A DNA stretch of 64,000 bases from assembly GCA_046347045.1 (NCBI GenBank), contig JAXMGX010000009.1:165668-229667 (forward strand), written 5' to 3'. Position 1 is the first letter of the stretch; each line of letters opens with the position of its first letter. The position numbers and the translations under genes were made by a program. Shown here piece after piece: positions 7,844-16,492 of the stretch. The stretch comes from ZC4RG30 sp046347045 (GTDB lineage: Bacteria > Pseudomonadota > Gammaproteobacteria > Steroidobacterales > Steroidobacteraceae). Below the pieces are notes generated by a model. That model made no database searches. It saw only the letters and a list, made by a program, of their open reading frames with translations, and had not been told where the DNA came from.

Positions 7844-10239
7844 CGCCGCGTGTCCAGCGACAACCGGTAGCCGAGACTGAAGAAATAGCGCTTGCGGTCT
7901 TCAGTGGTTGCGATCAGCGACCGCTTGCCGAGTTCCGCCCCGGCCTCGAGCTCGATGGAATTGCGGCCGTGCAGCCAGTCGAGCCGCAGCGAGGGCACGT
8001 ACACCCACTCGTTGCTGCCATCGGGCATGTCGGTGCGTCGGTCGGCCCGGATGCGTGTGGTGAGCCGCAGGCCCGCGCCCAGCGGCAGCCGGCTGCCCAG
8101 GCCGGCGGACATCAACGTGCCCGTGCCGCCGCGCTGGTAGCGCAGCGCAATCGATTGCGTGTCGCCCTCGCGCAGCAGGCTGTTCCACATCAGCTCGGTG
8201 GTGGCGGCGTCATCCCGGCCCAGCGAGGGGACGGCCTCGACGCCGCCGGAGGCGGGCGTGCCCGAGAGATTGGTCGACATCAGGTTCATCGTCCACTGGC
8301 CGCGATCACCCAGCGGATGGGCTGCGGTGAGGCCGAACTGCGTGAGGCTGGCCGAGCGGTCGGTGGCGAGCTGGTCGATTTCATCGGGCGTGAACTGCTG
8401 GAACAGGTCGTTGAACACCACGGTGGGCTGGCCGATCAGCGCATTGCGGATGCTGAGCATGGGGCTGCGCTGCCGGCTGGCATCGACATTGAATGTCCAG
8501 CGTGAATCAGTGACCAGCGTACCCAGCACGGCCACGCTGTTCAGGCCGTGGAAATACACGTCGTAGTCGGCCATGGCCACCAGCGTGCGGCCGGGGCGGA
8601 TGAGCCGGGTTTCAACACCCACCGAACGGCGGTCGACCTCGCCCGCGTACTGCTGGCCCAGCACGTAGAAGGCCGTGTCCCAGCTGCGGCTGGCGTTGGC
8701 GAAGTCCGCGCTCAGCGACAGGAACCGGCGGTTCGTGGCCGGGCCATTGCGCGTGCTTTCCACCGGCAGGCCGGCCACGGCGCCGAAGCCGATGTTGTCG
8801 CGCCACTGCCAGGTGGACAGCAGGCCGTCGAAGGCGCCGGAGATGCCCGCCATGCCGCGCGACTGCCGGCCCAGCCGCATGCCGAGGCCCAGCTCGCGGT
8901 CATTGAGTTCGGCATAGGCCGAGGACACGCGCAGCTGGTCGCCGCGCCCGGTCTTCATGAGGTCCTTGATGTACCCCATGCTCACGCGGCTGGTGAAATC
9001 CAGCCGCTCGCCGCGGCGGCGCACCAGGCCGTCCACATCGGTGAGCACCGCGTTCTGCGTGGTGATGTCGCGCGACAGCGCGGCGCTTGCCAGTTGGGTG
9101 TCGTCGCGGCGGTAGATCTGCGAGGCGCCGCCGAATGCGCTCCAGCCCACGGTCGCATCGCCGCCACCGGTGCCACGCCGGCCCGGAAGGCTGGCGGTGC
9201 GCAGGGTCTGCAGGCGCTGGCGAATGCGTCCGGCGGCCGGCGAATCCGGATAGCGGCGCAGGTAGTCCTCGTAGGCCGCCTTGGCCTGGGCGAGCTGGCC
9301 CTTGCGCTCGCGCGCAAGACCCAAGAGCTCCGCGGCGTCGATGCGATGCAGGTAGTCCTCGGAGGCCACGATCTGGGTCAGGCGTGTAATGGCGTCGTCG
9401 AAGCGCTTCGCCGACATGGCGCGACGCGCCTCGTCGAGCCGGGCATCGAGCGCGGCATCGGCGCGCGTCTCGGGCTTGCGGGTGGGACTTGCAACGCGGG
9501 AAACCACTTCGGGCTCCGTCGCATCGGCCGTGGGTGCCACCTCGTCGTCGATGCCGAGCCACGCCGAGGGGTAGCTGCCGCGCGCGGCGCGCAGCGCGGC
9601 ATCTGCCTCGCGCCGGGAATCGAACGGGCCGGCGCGCAGCCGGAACCAGGTCACGCCATCCACCTCGCGCTGCGAGACGAACACCGGCGTGCGCAGCAGT
9701 GCGGCCGCCTTGGCCACGTCGATGTCGCTGAACTTCTCCTGCGAGGAGAGCAGGTTCACCGCGAAGCCACCGGCCTTCTGCAGGTCCTCGCCCACCTCCA
9801 CGCGCGAGGCCGCGCCGCGGCGCTGCACGCGGATGCGCAGGCCGCGCATGCCGGTGGTGGGCGCCAGCACGTATTTCTCGATGCGGTTCCAGCGCACGAT
9901 CAATTCCGCGCCGCCGGCAAGGCCGGGCTGCAGTTCCACGCTGCGCACCAGCCCCTCGGCATCGCCCGTCAGCAGCCGCTCGACGGGGAACTGGGCAGAA
10001 GGCGGCAACTGGCAGTCGGGACCGATGCCGAGCTGCACGTGCACCTCGTCGCCCTCGGCAGCCGGAGTATGCGTCTGGTAGCGCAGCGAGCAGGTGAAAT
10101 CGAGCGCGAGATCGAGGTGATCGTCGCGCGCGGTGACGCCGCTGCCGGCCAGCAGCCGCCCGGTCTGGGCGTTGGCAGCGGTCGTGGACAGCGCCAGCGC
10201 CGCTGCCAGCACCAGGATTGACGAGTCGGACCGGCGCAT
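7840..10239 (-). CDS. SPOR/TPR-domain protein with a probable C-terminal outer-membrane beta-barrel
   Basis: 799 residues from the ATG at 10239, which overlaps the stop of the giant cytochrome gene by one base. Order: signal peptide (about 1-24, ending ANAQ), a beta-rich N-terminal domain (30-145), a SPOR-like domain (about 157-235, with FAVNLLSS and WFRLRAGPF), a linker, TPR-like helices (about 270-355, with AAYEDYLRRYPDSPAA), then about 430 residues of alternating amphipathic strands ending in YFFSLGYRLSL. The final strands and aromatic girdle residues suggest an outer-membrane barrel of about 16-20 strands. I infer that it anchors the neighbouring cytochromes at peptidoglycan and outer membrane, perhaps as the sheath of a porin-cytochrome conduit. 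It could instead be an exopolysaccharide-type TPR porin. Confidence 0.75.
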   Translation of the reverse strand: MRRSDSSILVLAAALALSTTAANAQTGRLLAGSGVTARDDHLDLALDFTCSLRYQTHTPAAEGDEVHVQLGIGPDCQLPPSAQFPVERLLTGDAEGLVRSVELQPGLAGGAELIVRWNRIEKYVLAPTTGMRGLRIRVQRRGAASRVEVGEDLQKAGGFAVNLLSSQEKFSDIDVAKAAALLRTPVFVSQREVDGVTWFRLRAGPFDSRREADAALRAARGSYPSAWLGIDDEVAPTADATEPEVVSRVASPTRKPETRADAALDARLDEARRAMSAKRFDDAITRLTQIVASEDYLHRIDAAELLGLARERKGQLAQAKAAYEDYLRRYPDSPAAGRIRQRLQTLRTASLPGRRGTGGGDATVGWSAFGGASQIYRRDDTQLASAALSRDITTQNAVLTDVDGLVRRRGERLDFTSRVSMGYIKDLMKTGRGDQLRVSSAYAELNDRELGLGMRLGRQSRGMAGISGAFDGLLSTWQWRDNIGFGAVAGLPVESTRNGPATNRRFLSLSADFANASRSWDTAFYVLGQQYAGEVDRRSVGVETRLIRPGRTLVAMADYDVYFHGLNSVAVLGTLVTDSRWTFNVDASRQRSPMLSIRNALIGQPTVVFNDLFQQFTPDEIDQLATDRSASLTQFGLTAAHPLGDRGQWTMNLMSTNLSGTPASGGVEAVPSLGRDDAATTELMWNSLLREGDTQSIALRYQRGGTGTLMSAGLGSRLPLGAGLRLTTRIRADRRTDMPDGSNEWVYVPSLRLDWLHGRNSIELEAGAELGKRSLIATTEDRKRYFFSLGYRLSLDTRR

Positions 10240-13200
10240 CAGTTGAAGCTGCGCTGCGTCACCCGGTGCTGCGGACCATTGCGCGTCTTGGAAATGGTCT
10301 TCAACGTCGAGTCGGTGTACGTATGGCAGGCGCCCGAGCAGTTCTTCAGCTCCGCCACCGTGTACTTCACGTTGCCGTACTTGGTGTGCGGATCGGGCTT
10401 GTACTTGTTCTGGTGGCAGCCGGCGCAGGCCGGGCGATGCGCCGGATACGGCCAGGTCGCCTGGTCGGTATTCGTCGTATGGCAGCCCGTGCAGGTCGGG
10501 TTCGTGCCCGTGTGGTCGCCCGGGTACTCGCTGGACGTGTGCTTGAAGATCAGCGGCGTCCAGTTCGGGTACTTGTGGCAGATGTTGCAGTCGCGCGCGG
10601 TCTGCATGTGGCCGGTGTTCTTGCCGGTGGCCGAGGTGCCGTTGTGGCAGCCCTGGCAGCCGCTGGTGATCTTGCTGTGATCGAAGGTCGCGGGCTTCCA
10701 GGCGAGCTTGCTGTGGCAGACGTCGCAGGAATCGCTGGTGACGATATGCGTGGCCGGTTTGCCCGTGGCCTGCACGCCATTGTGGCAGCTCGCGCAGGTG
10801 CCGGGCTGCACGCCCGCATGGTCGAACACGGCCGGGCGCCAGGCCAGCGTGGAGTGGCAGGCATCGCAGTTGCTGGTGGTGGCCACGTGCGTGGCGGTCT
10901 TGCCGGTGGCGATGGTGCCGTTGTGGCACGAGGAGCACGTGCCGGTCACCTGCGTGTGGTCCACCTTCGTGGCCGGGCGCCAGGTGGTGGTGCCATGGCA
11001 GGACTGGCAGCTCGTCGTGGACGTGATGTGCGTGGCGCTCTTGCCGGTGGCGATGGTGCCGTTGTGGCAGGTCGAGCAGCCCGTCGTGATGCCGGCATGC
11101 GAGAACGTGGCCGGCGTCCACGCCACCGTCGTGTGGCAGGTGCCGCACTCCTGCGTGGTGGGCACATGGTTGGTGCCCTTGCCCGTGGCCTTGGTGCCGT
11201 TGTGGCAGGAAGAGCAGGTGCCGGTCACCTGCGTGTGGTCGACGCGCGTCGCCGGCCGCCAGGTCGTGGTGGAGTGGCAGTTCTGGCACGACGTGGTGCT
11301 GGCTATGTGGCTCGCGTTCTTGCCCGTCGCGGTGGTGCCGTTATGGCAGGAGGCGCAGGTGCCGGTCACCTGCGTGTGGTCCACCTTCGTGGCGGGCCGC
11401 CAGGCTGTGGTGGCATGGCAGGACTCGCAGACCACCGTCGAGGCGATGTGCGTGGCCGCCTTGCCGGTGGCGATGGTGCCGTTGTGGCAGGTCGAGCAGC
11501 CCGTGGTGATGCCCGCATGCGAGAACGTGGCCGGCGTCCACGCCAGCGTCGTATGGCAGCCATCGCACTGCTGCGTGGTGGGCACGTGGTTGGTGCCCTT
11601 GCCCGTGGCCGTGGTGCCGTTGTGGCAGGAGGAGCAGGTGCCGGTCACCTGCGTGTGGTCGACGCGCAGCGCCGGCCTGAACACATTGGTCGTGTGGCAG
11701 TTCTCGCAGAGGTTGGAACTGGCGATGTGCGTCGGGTTCTTGCCCATGGCCTGCGTGCCGTTGTGGCAGCTCGCGCAGCCATTGACGATGCCGGTGTGGT
11801 CGAAGGCCGTGGCCGGCTTCCACACGGTGGTGGAATGGCACACCTGGCAGTTGTTGTGGGTGGCGATGTGGGTCGGGTTCTTGCCCGTGGCGATGGTGCC
11901 GTTGTGGCAGGAGAAGCAGCTGCCCTGCACCTCGTTGTGGTCGGTGCGCGTGGCCGGTGACCACACGGTGGTGCCGTGGCAGGCCTCGCAGCGGCTGGTC
12001 GTCACGATGTGCGTGGCGCTCTTGCCCGTGGCATTGGTGCCGTTGTGGCAGCTCGCGCAGCCGGTGGTGATGCCGGCGTGGGTGAACGTCGAGGGTCGCC
12101 AGGCCATGGTCGAATGGCAGGTCGAGCAGTTCTGCGACGCGGGGATGTGATTCACCGGCTTGCCGGTGGCGCTGGTGCCGTTATGGCAGGCCGAGCAGGT
12201 GCCCGTCACCTGCGAGTGATCCACACGCGTGGCCGGCCGCCAGGCGCTGGTGGCATGGCAGGCTTCGCACACGAGTGAGCTGGCGATGTGCGTCGCGTTC
12301 TTGCCCGTGGCCTGCGTGCCGTTGTGGCAGCTCGAACAGCCGCTGACGATGCCGGTGTGATCAAACGTGGTGGCCGGCTTCCAGGCCGTGGTGGAGTGGC
12401 AGAACTGGCAGTTGTTGTGGGTGGCGATGTGGGTCGGGTTCTTGCCCGTGGCGATGGTGCCGTTGTGACAGGAGAAGCAGCTGCCCTGCACCTCGTTGTG
12501 GTCGGTGCGCGTGGCCGGTGACCACACGGTGGTGCCGTGGCAGGCCTCGCAGCGGTTGGTCGCCACGATGTGCGTGGCGCTCTTGCCGGTGGCATTGGTG
12601 CCGTTGTGGCAGCTCGCGCAGCCGGTGGTGATGCCGGCGTGGGTGAACGTCGAGGGCCGCCAGGCCATGGTCGAATGGCAGGTCGAGCAGTTCTGCGACG
12701 TGGGGATGTGATTCACCGGCTTGCCGGTGGCGCTGGTGCCGTTGTGGCAGGCCGAGCAGGTGCCCTGCACCTGCATGTGGTCCACCTTCGTCGTCGGCCG
12801 CCAGGCCGTGGTCGCGTGGCAGGCTTCGCAAACCAGCGTGCTGGCGATGTGCGTGGCCGGCTTGCCCGTGGCCTGAGTGCCGTTGTGGCAGCTCGAACAG
12901 CCGCTGGTCACGCCGGTGTGATCGAAGTGCCCGGTCAGCCAGGTGCTGGTGGAGTGGCAGCTGTCGCAGTTCAGCGTGGTCGGGATGTGCGTGGCGGGCT
13001 TGCCCTTGGCGGTGGTGCCGTTGTGACAGGCCGAGCAGGTGCCGAGCACCTGCGTATGGTCGACGCGCAGCGCCGGCTTGAACACGTTGGTCGTGTGGCA
13101 GCTCTCGCAGGAATCGGTGGTGCTGATGTGGCCGGCGTTCTTGCCGGTGGCCTGCGTGCCGTTGTGGCAGCTCGAACACTTGGCGGTGATGCCGGTGTGG

Positions 13201-14087
13201 TCGAAGCGACTCGCCGGCTTCCAGGCCATGGTGCTGTGGCAGGCCTGGCACTCGTTGCTGGTGGGCAGGTGGGTGGCGGTCTTGCCCGTGGCCGTGGTGC
13301 CGTTGTGGCAGGCGAAGCAGGCACCCTGCACCTCGTTGTGGTCCACGCGCGTGGCCGGCTTCCACACCGTCACGATATGGCAGGCCTCGCAGCGGTCCGT
13401 GGTGAGGATGTGCGTGGTGTTCTTGCCCGTGGCGCGCGTGCCGTTGTGGCAGCCGGAGCAGTTGGCCGTGATGCCGGTGTGGTCGAAGGTGGCGGGCGAC
13501 CAGGCCGTGGTCTGGTGGCAGGACTCGCAGTTGTTGCCCGTGGGCAGGTGCAGCGCCGACTTGCCGGTGGCCGCGACGCCGTTGTGGCAGGCCGCGCAAC
13601 CGCTGGTGATGCCGGTATGGTCGAAGCGGCGCACCGGTGTCCACGAGGTGGTGGAGTGGCAGGAATCGCAGGCTGCGCTCGTGACGATGTGTCCGGGCGG
13701 CTTGCCGGCCGCCTGCACGTTGTTGTGGCAGGCCGCGCAGCTGCCGCGCACCTCGGTGTGTTCGAAGCGCGTCACCGGCCGGAAGGCCACGGTGGTATGG
13801 CAGGACTCGCAGCGCTCGGTGCTGACGATGTGCGTGGCCGGCTTGGCGATGGCGCCGATGCGCGTGCCGGTGGCATGGCAGGCGGCGCAGGTGCGCGGCG
13901 TGGCCTTGAACACGCCATCGGCGTGGCAGCCCTCGCAGCGCACGTCGCGATGCGCGCCGGTCAGCTCGAAGCCCGTGGTCAGGTGATCGAAGTTGGCGGC
14001 CTCGGCGGCACGGGCTGGCGGGGCCGCGAAGCCCAGCGCGCAGAGCAGCAGCATGAGGACTGCAATGACCTGGCGATTGCGCATCAT
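10239..14087 (-). CDS. Giant multiheme c-type cytochrome (51 CXXCH plus one CX3CH)
   Basis: 1282 residues. The start at 14087 is chosen because the ATG overlaps the upstream stop (ATGA) and opens a good signal peptide (VIAVLMLLLCALGFAAPPARA); there is no lipobox. I counted 51 CXXCH motifs; near the C-terminus CSGACH (10323-10340) adds one CX3CH site. Most of the protein is a tandem repeat of about 47 residues with two hemes each, typified by CEACHGTT, DHTGI or DHTQV, CSSCHNGT and ATGKxATHI. The last 100 residues depart from the repeat. Such a protein would be matured in the periplasm and could form a long heme wire. Cell location (periplasmic, surface or filament) is inferred only from the operon. 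Confidence 0.95.
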   Translation of the reverse strand: MMRNRQVIAVLMLLLCALGFAAPPARAAEAANFDHLTTGFELTGAHRDVRCEGCHADGVFKATPRTCAACHATGTRIGAIAKPATHIVSTERCESCHTTVAFRPVTRFEHTEVRGSCAACHNNVQAAGKPPGHIVTSAACDSCHSTTSWTPVRRFDHTGITSGCAACHNGVAATGKSALHLPTGNNCESCHQTTAWSPATFDHTGITANCSGCHNGTRATGKNTTHILTTDRCEACHIVTVWKPATRVDHNEVQGACFACHNGTTATGKTATHLPTSNECQACHSTMAWKPASRFDHTGITAKCSSCHNGTQATGKNAGHISTTDSCESCHTTNVFKPALRVDHTQVLGTCSACHNGTTAKGKPATHIPTTLNCDSCHSTSTWLTGHFDHTGVTSGCSSCHNGTQATGKPATHIASTLVCEACHATTAWRPTTKVDHMQVQGTCSACHNGTSATGKPVNHIPTSQNCSTCHSTMAWRPSTFTHAGITTGCASCHNGTNATGKSATHIVATNRCEACHGTTVWSPATRTDHNEVQGSCFSCHNGTIATGKNPTHIATHNNCQFCHSTTAWKPATTFDHTGIVSGCSSCHNGTQATGKNATHIASSLVCEACHATSAWRPATRVDHSQVTGTCSACHNGTSATGKPVNHIPASQNCSTCHSTMAWRPSTFTHAGITTGCASCHNGTNATGKSATHIVTTSRCEACHGTTVWSPATRTDHNEVQGSCFSCHNGTIATGKNPTHIATHNNCQVCHSTTVWKPATAFDHTGIVNGCASCHNGTQAMGKNPTHIASSNLCENCHTTNVFRPALRVDHTQVTGTCSSCHNGTTATGKGTNHVPTTQQCDGCHTTLAWTPATFSHAGITTGCSTCHNGTIATGKAATHIASTVVCESCHATTAWRPATKVDHTQVTGTCASCHNGTTATGKNASHIASTTSCQNCHSTTTWRPATRVDHTQVTGTCSSCHNGTKATGKGTNHVPTTQECGTCHTTVAWTPATFSHAGITTGCSTCHNGTIATGKSATHITSTTSCQSCHGTTTWRPATKVDHTQVTGTCSSCHNGTIATGKTATHVATTSNCDACHSTLAWRPAVFDHAGVQPGTCASCHNGVQATGKPATHIVTSDSCDVCHSKLAWKPATFDHSKITSGCQGCHNGTSATGKNTGHMQTARDCNICHKYPNWTPLIFKHTSSEYPGDHTGTNPTCTGCHTTNTDQATWPYPAHRPACAGCHQNKYKPDPHTKYGNVKYTVAELKNCSGACHTYTDSTLKTISKTRNGPQHRVTQRSFN
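10600..13950 (-). repeat. ~141-bp coding tandem repeats, two heme motifs per unit
   Basis: Inside the giant cytochrome gene, about 23-24 copies of a roughly 141-bp unit follow one another. The plus strand shows GTGCCGTTGTGGCAG-like words (the codons of CHNGT) recurring about every 140 bases. One block of several units is nearly identical to the next: compare about 11846-12213 with 12407-12774, offset 561 bp, which points to a fairly recent internal duplication. Other units have diverged in the residues between the heme motifs. Boundaries are approximate. Confidence 0.85.
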
Positions 14088-15646
14088 TGCGGCCTCGCGC
14101 GTTTGAAGGAGATGGTGGAATGGCAGGTGTCGCAACGCCGGCCGAACTGCCCCAGGTGCACGTCGTCGTTGGCGTGGCAGGCAGCGCAGTCCTTGCCCAG
14201 CTTGGCTTCGCCCGCCGGGCGGCGATGACAGGCATTGCACTGCAGGCGCGAATGCGCGCCGGTCAGGCCGAAGCCGCTTTCCTTCTGGTGATCGAACTGC
14301 CACAGCGTCCAGCCATTGGGTCCGTGGCAGCGCGCGCAGTCCTTGCCCAGGTTGCCCTTGTGCACGTCGTCGGCCTTGTGGCAGCCGATGCAGTCCTTGG
14401 GCGCGCCCTTGAACTTCTTCGAGGTGTGGCAGCCCCCGCAGGGCACCGCCACGTGCTGACCCAGCAGCGGGAAGGCCGTGACGTCATGGTCGAAGCGGAT
14501 GTCCTTCTTCCAGGAATCCACGCCGTGGCAGCTCTCGCAGTTCGTGCCCAGTGCCGCGGCGTGCACGTCGACGGCGCGATGGCAGGCCGCGCATTCCTGC
14601 TTCGGCTTGCGGTCGGCCACGCGCGCCACGTGGCAGGCGTGGCAGGCGAGCTTGGTGTGGGCGCCGCGCAGCGTGTACTTGGTGTCACGCTCGTGCACGA
14701 AGTGCGTTTCCTTCCAGGCGCTGGTCTCGTGGCAGCTCTCGCACTTGGTGCCCATGCGGCCCGCATGGGAATCGATGGCCGCATGGCAGCCGGCGCAGTC
14801 CTTGGGGATCTTGTCCTCGAATTTCCCGCTGCGGTGGCAGGACTGGCAGGTCGCGGTGCGGTGCGCGCCCAGCAGCGGGAAGCCGGTTTCCTTCTCGTGG
14901 TCGAACTTCGCGTCCTTCCACGAGGACTGCGTGTGGCAGTCGGCGCAGGCCGTGCCGCGCGAGCCGCGGTGCACGTCATCGGGAGTGTGGCAGCTGGCGC
15001 AGGCCATGGGCGTGTCCTTCCAGCGGTTCGCCGCGTGGCACGCAGCGCAGGGGATCTGCGCATGCCGCGCCTGCAGCGCGAAGCGGGTCTTGCCGTGGTC
15101 GTAGCGCACGGTGGACCAGCGCGAGGTCTCGTGGCAGGCGGCGCAATCGGTGCCGAGCTTGCCCTGATGGGGTTCGGCCTTCTTGTGGCAGTCGGCGCAG
15201 CCGGTGGGCGCGTCGCGGAACTTCTTCCTCGCCACGTGGCAGCCGGCGCAGGCAACGCCGCGATGTGCGCCATCGATGGCGAAATCCGTCTGCGAATGAT
15301 CGAAGGCGGCGGCCACCGCGGGCTGGATGCGGCCATTCCTGCCCAGGTGCTCGCTGTGGCAGGCGTTGCATTGCGCCGTGGCGATCTCCGGCCGCTTGCC
15401 GTGCAGGCCGCGCTTGCCGCGGATGTCGGCGGCGACGTCCTTGTGGCAGGCCGAGCACAGGCTGGCCTGCTGGGCACGGTCGGCGCGGTTGTGACAGGTG
15501 GTGCAATCGGATTCCTGCTTGGCGTGCTCGCTGTGCAGGGGGCCGGGCATCAGCAGGCCTTCCAGCGTCGCGCCGCGCGCGCCGCCAGTGAAACCGCCGA
15601 GTGTCCCGATTACACACAGCACCAATGCCAGCCTCCCTGTTCGCAT
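14084..15646 (-). CDS. 21-heme c-type cytochrome, periplasmic
   Basis: 520 residues with a signal peptide (LALVLCVIGTLGGFTGGARG). I counted 21 CXXCH motifs, from CTTCH near residue 48 to CDTCH near the C-terminus. Pairs are spaced as in cytochrome c3/c7-type and DmsE/MtrA-like chains, with extra His residues (FDHEKETGF, GAHRTATCQSCH) suited to bis-His ligation. Repeats of about 70 residues containing KDCxxCH and DxVHxGxxG recur. It begins three bases after the membrane cytochrome stop and overlaps the giant cytochrome start by four. I infer that it takes electrons from the inner membrane and passes them to the giant cytochrome. Confidence 0.93.
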   Translation of the reverse strand: MRTGRLALVLCVIGTLGGFTGGARGATLEGLLMPGPLHSEHAKQESDCTTCHNRADRAQQASLCSACHKDVAADIRGKRGLHGKRPEIATAQCNACHSEHLGRNGRIQPAVAAAFDHSQTDFAIDGAHRGVACAGCHVARKKFRDAPTGCADCHKKAEPHQGKLGTDCAACHETSRWSTVRYDHGKTRFALQARHAQIPCAACHAANRWKDTPMACASCHTPDDVHRGSRGTACADCHTQSSWKDAKFDHEKETGFPLLGAHRTATCQSCHRSGKFEDKIPKDCAGCHAAIDSHAGRMGTKCESCHETSAWKETHFVHERDTKYTLRGAHTKLACHACHVARVADRKPKQECAACHRAVDVHAAALGTNCESCHGVDSWKKDIRFDHDVTAFPLLGQHVAVPCGGCHTSKKFKGAPKDCIGCHKADDVHKGNLGKDCARCHGPNGWTLWQFDHQKESGFGLTGAHSRLQCNACHRRPAGEAKLGKDCAACHANDDVHLGQFGRRCDTCHSTISFKRARPQ

Positions 15647-15649
15647 CGA

Positions 15650-16492
15650 TCAGTACACGTGCACCGCCACCACATGCACGATGCCCGCCACCAGCAGCAT
15701 GAAGAACAGCGGCAGATGCAGCACGTGCCACAACGAGAACAGCCGCTCGTAGGTGGCAAGTTCCGTGACGCGTCGCACCGCATCGATGTGGCGCCGCGCC
15801 AGCTCGCGCGCCGCATGGATCTCGCGCTGCATCCGCTGCACGCCGATGCCATGGACCATTGCGTAGGCCTGGGCCGAGCGGCGCACGTGCGAATACATCC
15901 GCAGCCGCGCCTGCCATGCGCGCACCAGTACCACGGTGGGGCGCAGCAGACCCGGAACCGACTGCAGGCGCGAGGTCATCACCGCCTCGAGCGTCGCGAT
16001 GCGTTCGGCGAAGTCGGGCACGAAGGCCAGTCTGTCGGAGACCATCTGCAGCCTCGATATCTGGCCGCGAAGGTCCGCGAGGCTTTCCTGGCTGCCGGCC
16101 ATCTGCGTGTGGATGCGCGAATAGAAATAGCGGCCGATCAGGCCGGAGCCCGAAACCGTGAGCATGCAGAACAGCGCCACGTTGCTGTTGGTGGCGCCGG
16201 TGCGGAAGTTCGAATGGAACAGCACCAGCAGCGGGCCCAGCACGCCCAGCACCATGTGGACCTGGAACCACGCCTTGACACTGCCGATGACGGCCAGCGA
16301 CGGCATGCGCTTGCGGGCGGGATAAACCAGCAGCAGCAGCATCATGCTGCCGCCGACGATGCCCAGGATGTAGCCGGTGCCGGTCTCCGGCGTGATGAAG
16401 CGGCCGAGATCGGCATTCATGCCGACGAAGATCAGCGCCACGCAGAACAGCGTGAACAGCACCATCGGGCTCATGGCGCGTTGCGTGCGCAT
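15650..16492 (-). CDS. Integral membrane protein, probable di-heme cytochrome b type quinol/cytochrome link
   Basis: 280 residues with about five hydrophobic helices: residues 10-28, 40-60, 72-95, 105-125 and 252-278. Two of them carry pairs of His at heme-b spacing: VHMVLGVLGPLLVLFH in helix 3, and WHVLHLP with VHVVAVHVY in the last helix. A long helical, charged loop (about 130-245) separates the last two helices. The His pattern fits two transversely stacked b hemes as in cytochrome b561-like proteins. The gene lies between the TPR gene (adjacent, no gap) and the 21-heme gene (3-base gap). A quinol-oxidising role for the pathway is inferred; no family name is certain. Confidence 0.75.
   Translation of the reverse strand: MRTQRAMSPMVLFTLFCVALIFVGMNADLGRFITPETGTGYILGIVGGSMMLLLLVYPARKRMPSLAVIGSVKAWFQVHMVLGVLGPLLVLFHSNFRTGATNSNVALFCMLTVSGSGLIGRYFYSRIHTQMAGSQESLADLRGQISRLQMVSDRLAFVPDFAERIATLEAVMTSRLQSVPGLLRPTVVLVRAWQARLRMYSHVRRSAQAYAMVHGIGVQRMQREIHAARELARRHIDAVRRVTELATYERLFSLWHVLHLPLFFMLLVAGIVHVVAVHVY

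Noticed and set aside
10600..13950. Regular DNA repeats that might suggest a CRISPR or other noncoding array
   Set aside because: The period is about 141 bp with no unique spacers of fixed size, and the repeats encode heme motifs in one frame.
10218..14228. Several long open frames in both strands over the cytochrome gene
   Set aside because: They are shadows of the repeated heme codons. Only the minus frame with regular CXXCH motifs and a signal peptide is real.
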